Assembly: GCF_000485595.1 (NCBI RefSeq)
Contig: NW_014579017.1
Coordinates: forward strand, 22,856 to 43,904
Length of the DNA stretch: 21,049 nt
DNA from: Priapulus caudatus
Lineage: Eukaryota; Priapulida; Priapulimorpha; Priapulimorphida; Priapulidae
Direction: 5' to 3'
Positions within the stretch are counted from its first letter, which is position 1. Each line of letters starts with the position of its first letter. The notes under the pieces were generated by a model. That model did not search any database and was not told where the DNA came from. It saw only the letters and a list, made by a program, of their open reading frames with translations. The position numbers and the translations under genes were made by a program. Below, one piece after another: positions 19,627-21,049 of this stretch.

Positions 19627-19664
19627 TCTACAACTTAACTAAATCGCCGATCGCTCGTGCGAGG
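19627..19664. repeat. GC-containing interruption of the satellite
   Basis: The stretch includes TCGCCGATCGCTCGTGCGAGG. It is conspicuous because the rest of the array has almost no G. The satellite resumes at ATTCATACATTA. Confidence 0.7.
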
Positions 19665-20832
19665 TATTCATACATTACCTAACCCCCACACTATATCATA
19701 CATTACTTAAGCCGCCACCCATCTCATGTTCATACTATACTAACCCCACCCTCTTCAATCATTCACACATTACTACCCCACCCTCTCATATTTGCAGTAC
19801 ATATACTAAAGGCCATACCCCTCATATCTCACACCATTACTAACCCACTGCCTCTCAGTATCATACATTACAACCCAACCTCTCATAATCACACCTTACT
19901 ACACCCAGCGTTCTCACATATTTATCATTACTAGACCCACCCTCTCATATCTTATACAACTAACCCAACTCTCCTCATATTCATACAATTACTAACCCCA
20001 CCCTCCTCATATTCATACCATTACCTAACCCCCACACCCTCAATCTCCTCACCACTACTCACCACCCCACCCCTCACTACCTTCTATACAATTACTAACC
20101 CCACTCCTCTCAGCACTACTTCATCCCAATACCAACCCCCAACCTCTCAGATTCCTATACCACCTACTCCACCGCCCACTCTCTCATATCTCAATCACCA
20201 ACCACGCCTCTGATATTGCCCTCATACTAACCCCAACACTCCTCATACCTCACCTTCACTACCCCTCACTCTCTCACTACTCTCATTACTCCTCCACCAC
20301 CTCTCATCATCTCTACGCCAGTGTCCCACACACTATTCATTACCACCCCTCGTCATATTTATACATTACTAACCCCCACATCTTTCATATTTATAAACTC
20401 CGACCCCACCCTCTCATATCTCATCACAAAAAATTACTCAACCCCACACTCATCATACTTCCTCATACATTACTAACCCCCCCACTCCATCATATTCCAA
20501 TACACTTACTAACCCCAAACCTCTCATTACCTTCATACATTACTAACCCCACCTCTCATCATCCTCATACCATTACAACCCACCTTCTATATTCATACAC
20601 TTACTCACCCCCACACTCTCATATCCATACGATCTTACTAACCCCACCCTCTCAATTCATACAGTACTCAACCCTCACCCTCTCCATATTCCAACACCAT
20701 TACTCAACCCAACCCTCTCATATTCACACCATTACATTACTAACCCCACCCTCTCATATTCACACATTACTAACCCCACCCTCTCATATTCACACATTGC
20801 TAACCCCTCACCCTCTCATATTCACACATTGC

Positions 20833-21049
20833 AGATCCCCACTCTTTCCTATTTACACACGGTTGACTCCTACTCCTAGCCTCCCCTGAAGCCCCCTCTA
20901 AGGCATCCCTGGAAGCTGTTGACAGCATCCTAACATCATGTGAACGTAGTGGAGAGCCCATATGATAATACTTCCTGGTATACGTGGTGTAAACACCTTG
21001 CAGCCATGTGAATCAACATGGAATCTTGGAGAAATACTTTATTATACAC
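20833..21049. other. Unclassified sequence at the right edge
   Basis: Leaves the satellite after two degraded units. No exon matching the missing GRK N-terminus is visible on the minus strand, and no other gene was recognised. Confidence 0.5.

Larger units (their letters stand above)
14988..20832. repeat. 30-bp satellite array, roughly 190-200 copies
   Basis: The unit runs CTAACCCCACCCTCTC then ATATTCATACATTA. A common variant has AACACTCTC and ends ACATTG. Exact 30-bp periodicity is plain at 15880-15970, 17930-18015, 18300-18420 and 20730-20800. Elsewhere almost every unit carries a one- or two-base indel. The consensus plus strand contains no G, and the minus strand has GGGTGGGGTTAG. It is not the telomere repeat. 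Frames through the array (LTPPSHIHTL on plus, MYEYERVGLV on minus) are open only because 30 is a multiple of 3. Confidence 0.95.

Noticed and set aside
14988-20832. CTAACCCC repeats considered as a telomere
   Set aside because: The period is 30 bp with a CATATTCATACATTA half. No (TTAGGG)n-type runs occur, and the array ends in other sequence.

Overview
The window is intron-rich metazoan DNA, most likely from an invertebrate. The composition (tandem minisatellites, the GACGGACGG / TTGACCTTTGACC interspersed-repeat vocabulary, a CGTTCGGGGGATAC hairpin tail) reminds me of molluscs and other marine invertebrates, but the taxon is not proven. There is no operon, phage, CRISPR or other prokaryotic architecture.

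The one gene I can establish is on the minus strand in the left quarter. It is an internal piece of a G-protein-coupled receptor kinase of the GRK2/GRK3 (beta-adrenergic receptor kinase) subfamily. In transcript order its exons are 5190-5291, 4829-4903, 4068-4129 and 1815-1866. They have canonical AG/GT borders, compatible phases (0-0, 0-0, 0-2, 2-0) and add up to 291 nt = 97 codons in one frame. They encode the second half of the RGS-homology (RH) domain up to just before the kinase domain. The kinase and PH-domain exons must lie beyond the left edge. The start codon and first RH exons were not found, so they lie beyond the right edge or were missed.

Layout: 1-1814, intron with a (TG)n(CG)n(CA)n palindrome; 1815-5291, the four exons with introns carrying a 173-bp tandem repeat rich in nuclear-receptor-like half-sites and a 208-bp purine tract; 5292-9760, a chain of low-complexity arrays (24-bp hairpin minisatellite, CT/CTCTC tract, ACGC arrays, 29-bp minisatellite, CA, CAG/ACC, TTA and a TGTACA minisatellite) with a doubtful Ala/Gln-rich ORF at 8506; 9886-12089, two head-to-tail copies of a ~1.1-kb non-coding element, each with ~190-bp inverted arms around an AT-rich core; 12100-14640, unique sequence with a candidate LTR (13323-14047) and a 40-bp minisatellite; 14646-14930, a giant (TC)n/(GA)n palindrome; 14988-20832, ~5.8 kb of a 30-bp satellite with essentially no G on the plus strand; 20833-21049, unclassified sequence.

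If the gene is contiguous to the right, all of this repeat material sits in one intron of at least 15.7 kb. Dense single-base indels in the satellite and in the 1.1-kb duplication, plus single Ns next to three low-complexity tracts, suggest an under-polished long-read assembly, so copy numbers and contiguity there are uncertain. I see no novel multi-gene system. The best results are the recovered split GRK exons and the unusual repeat structures.
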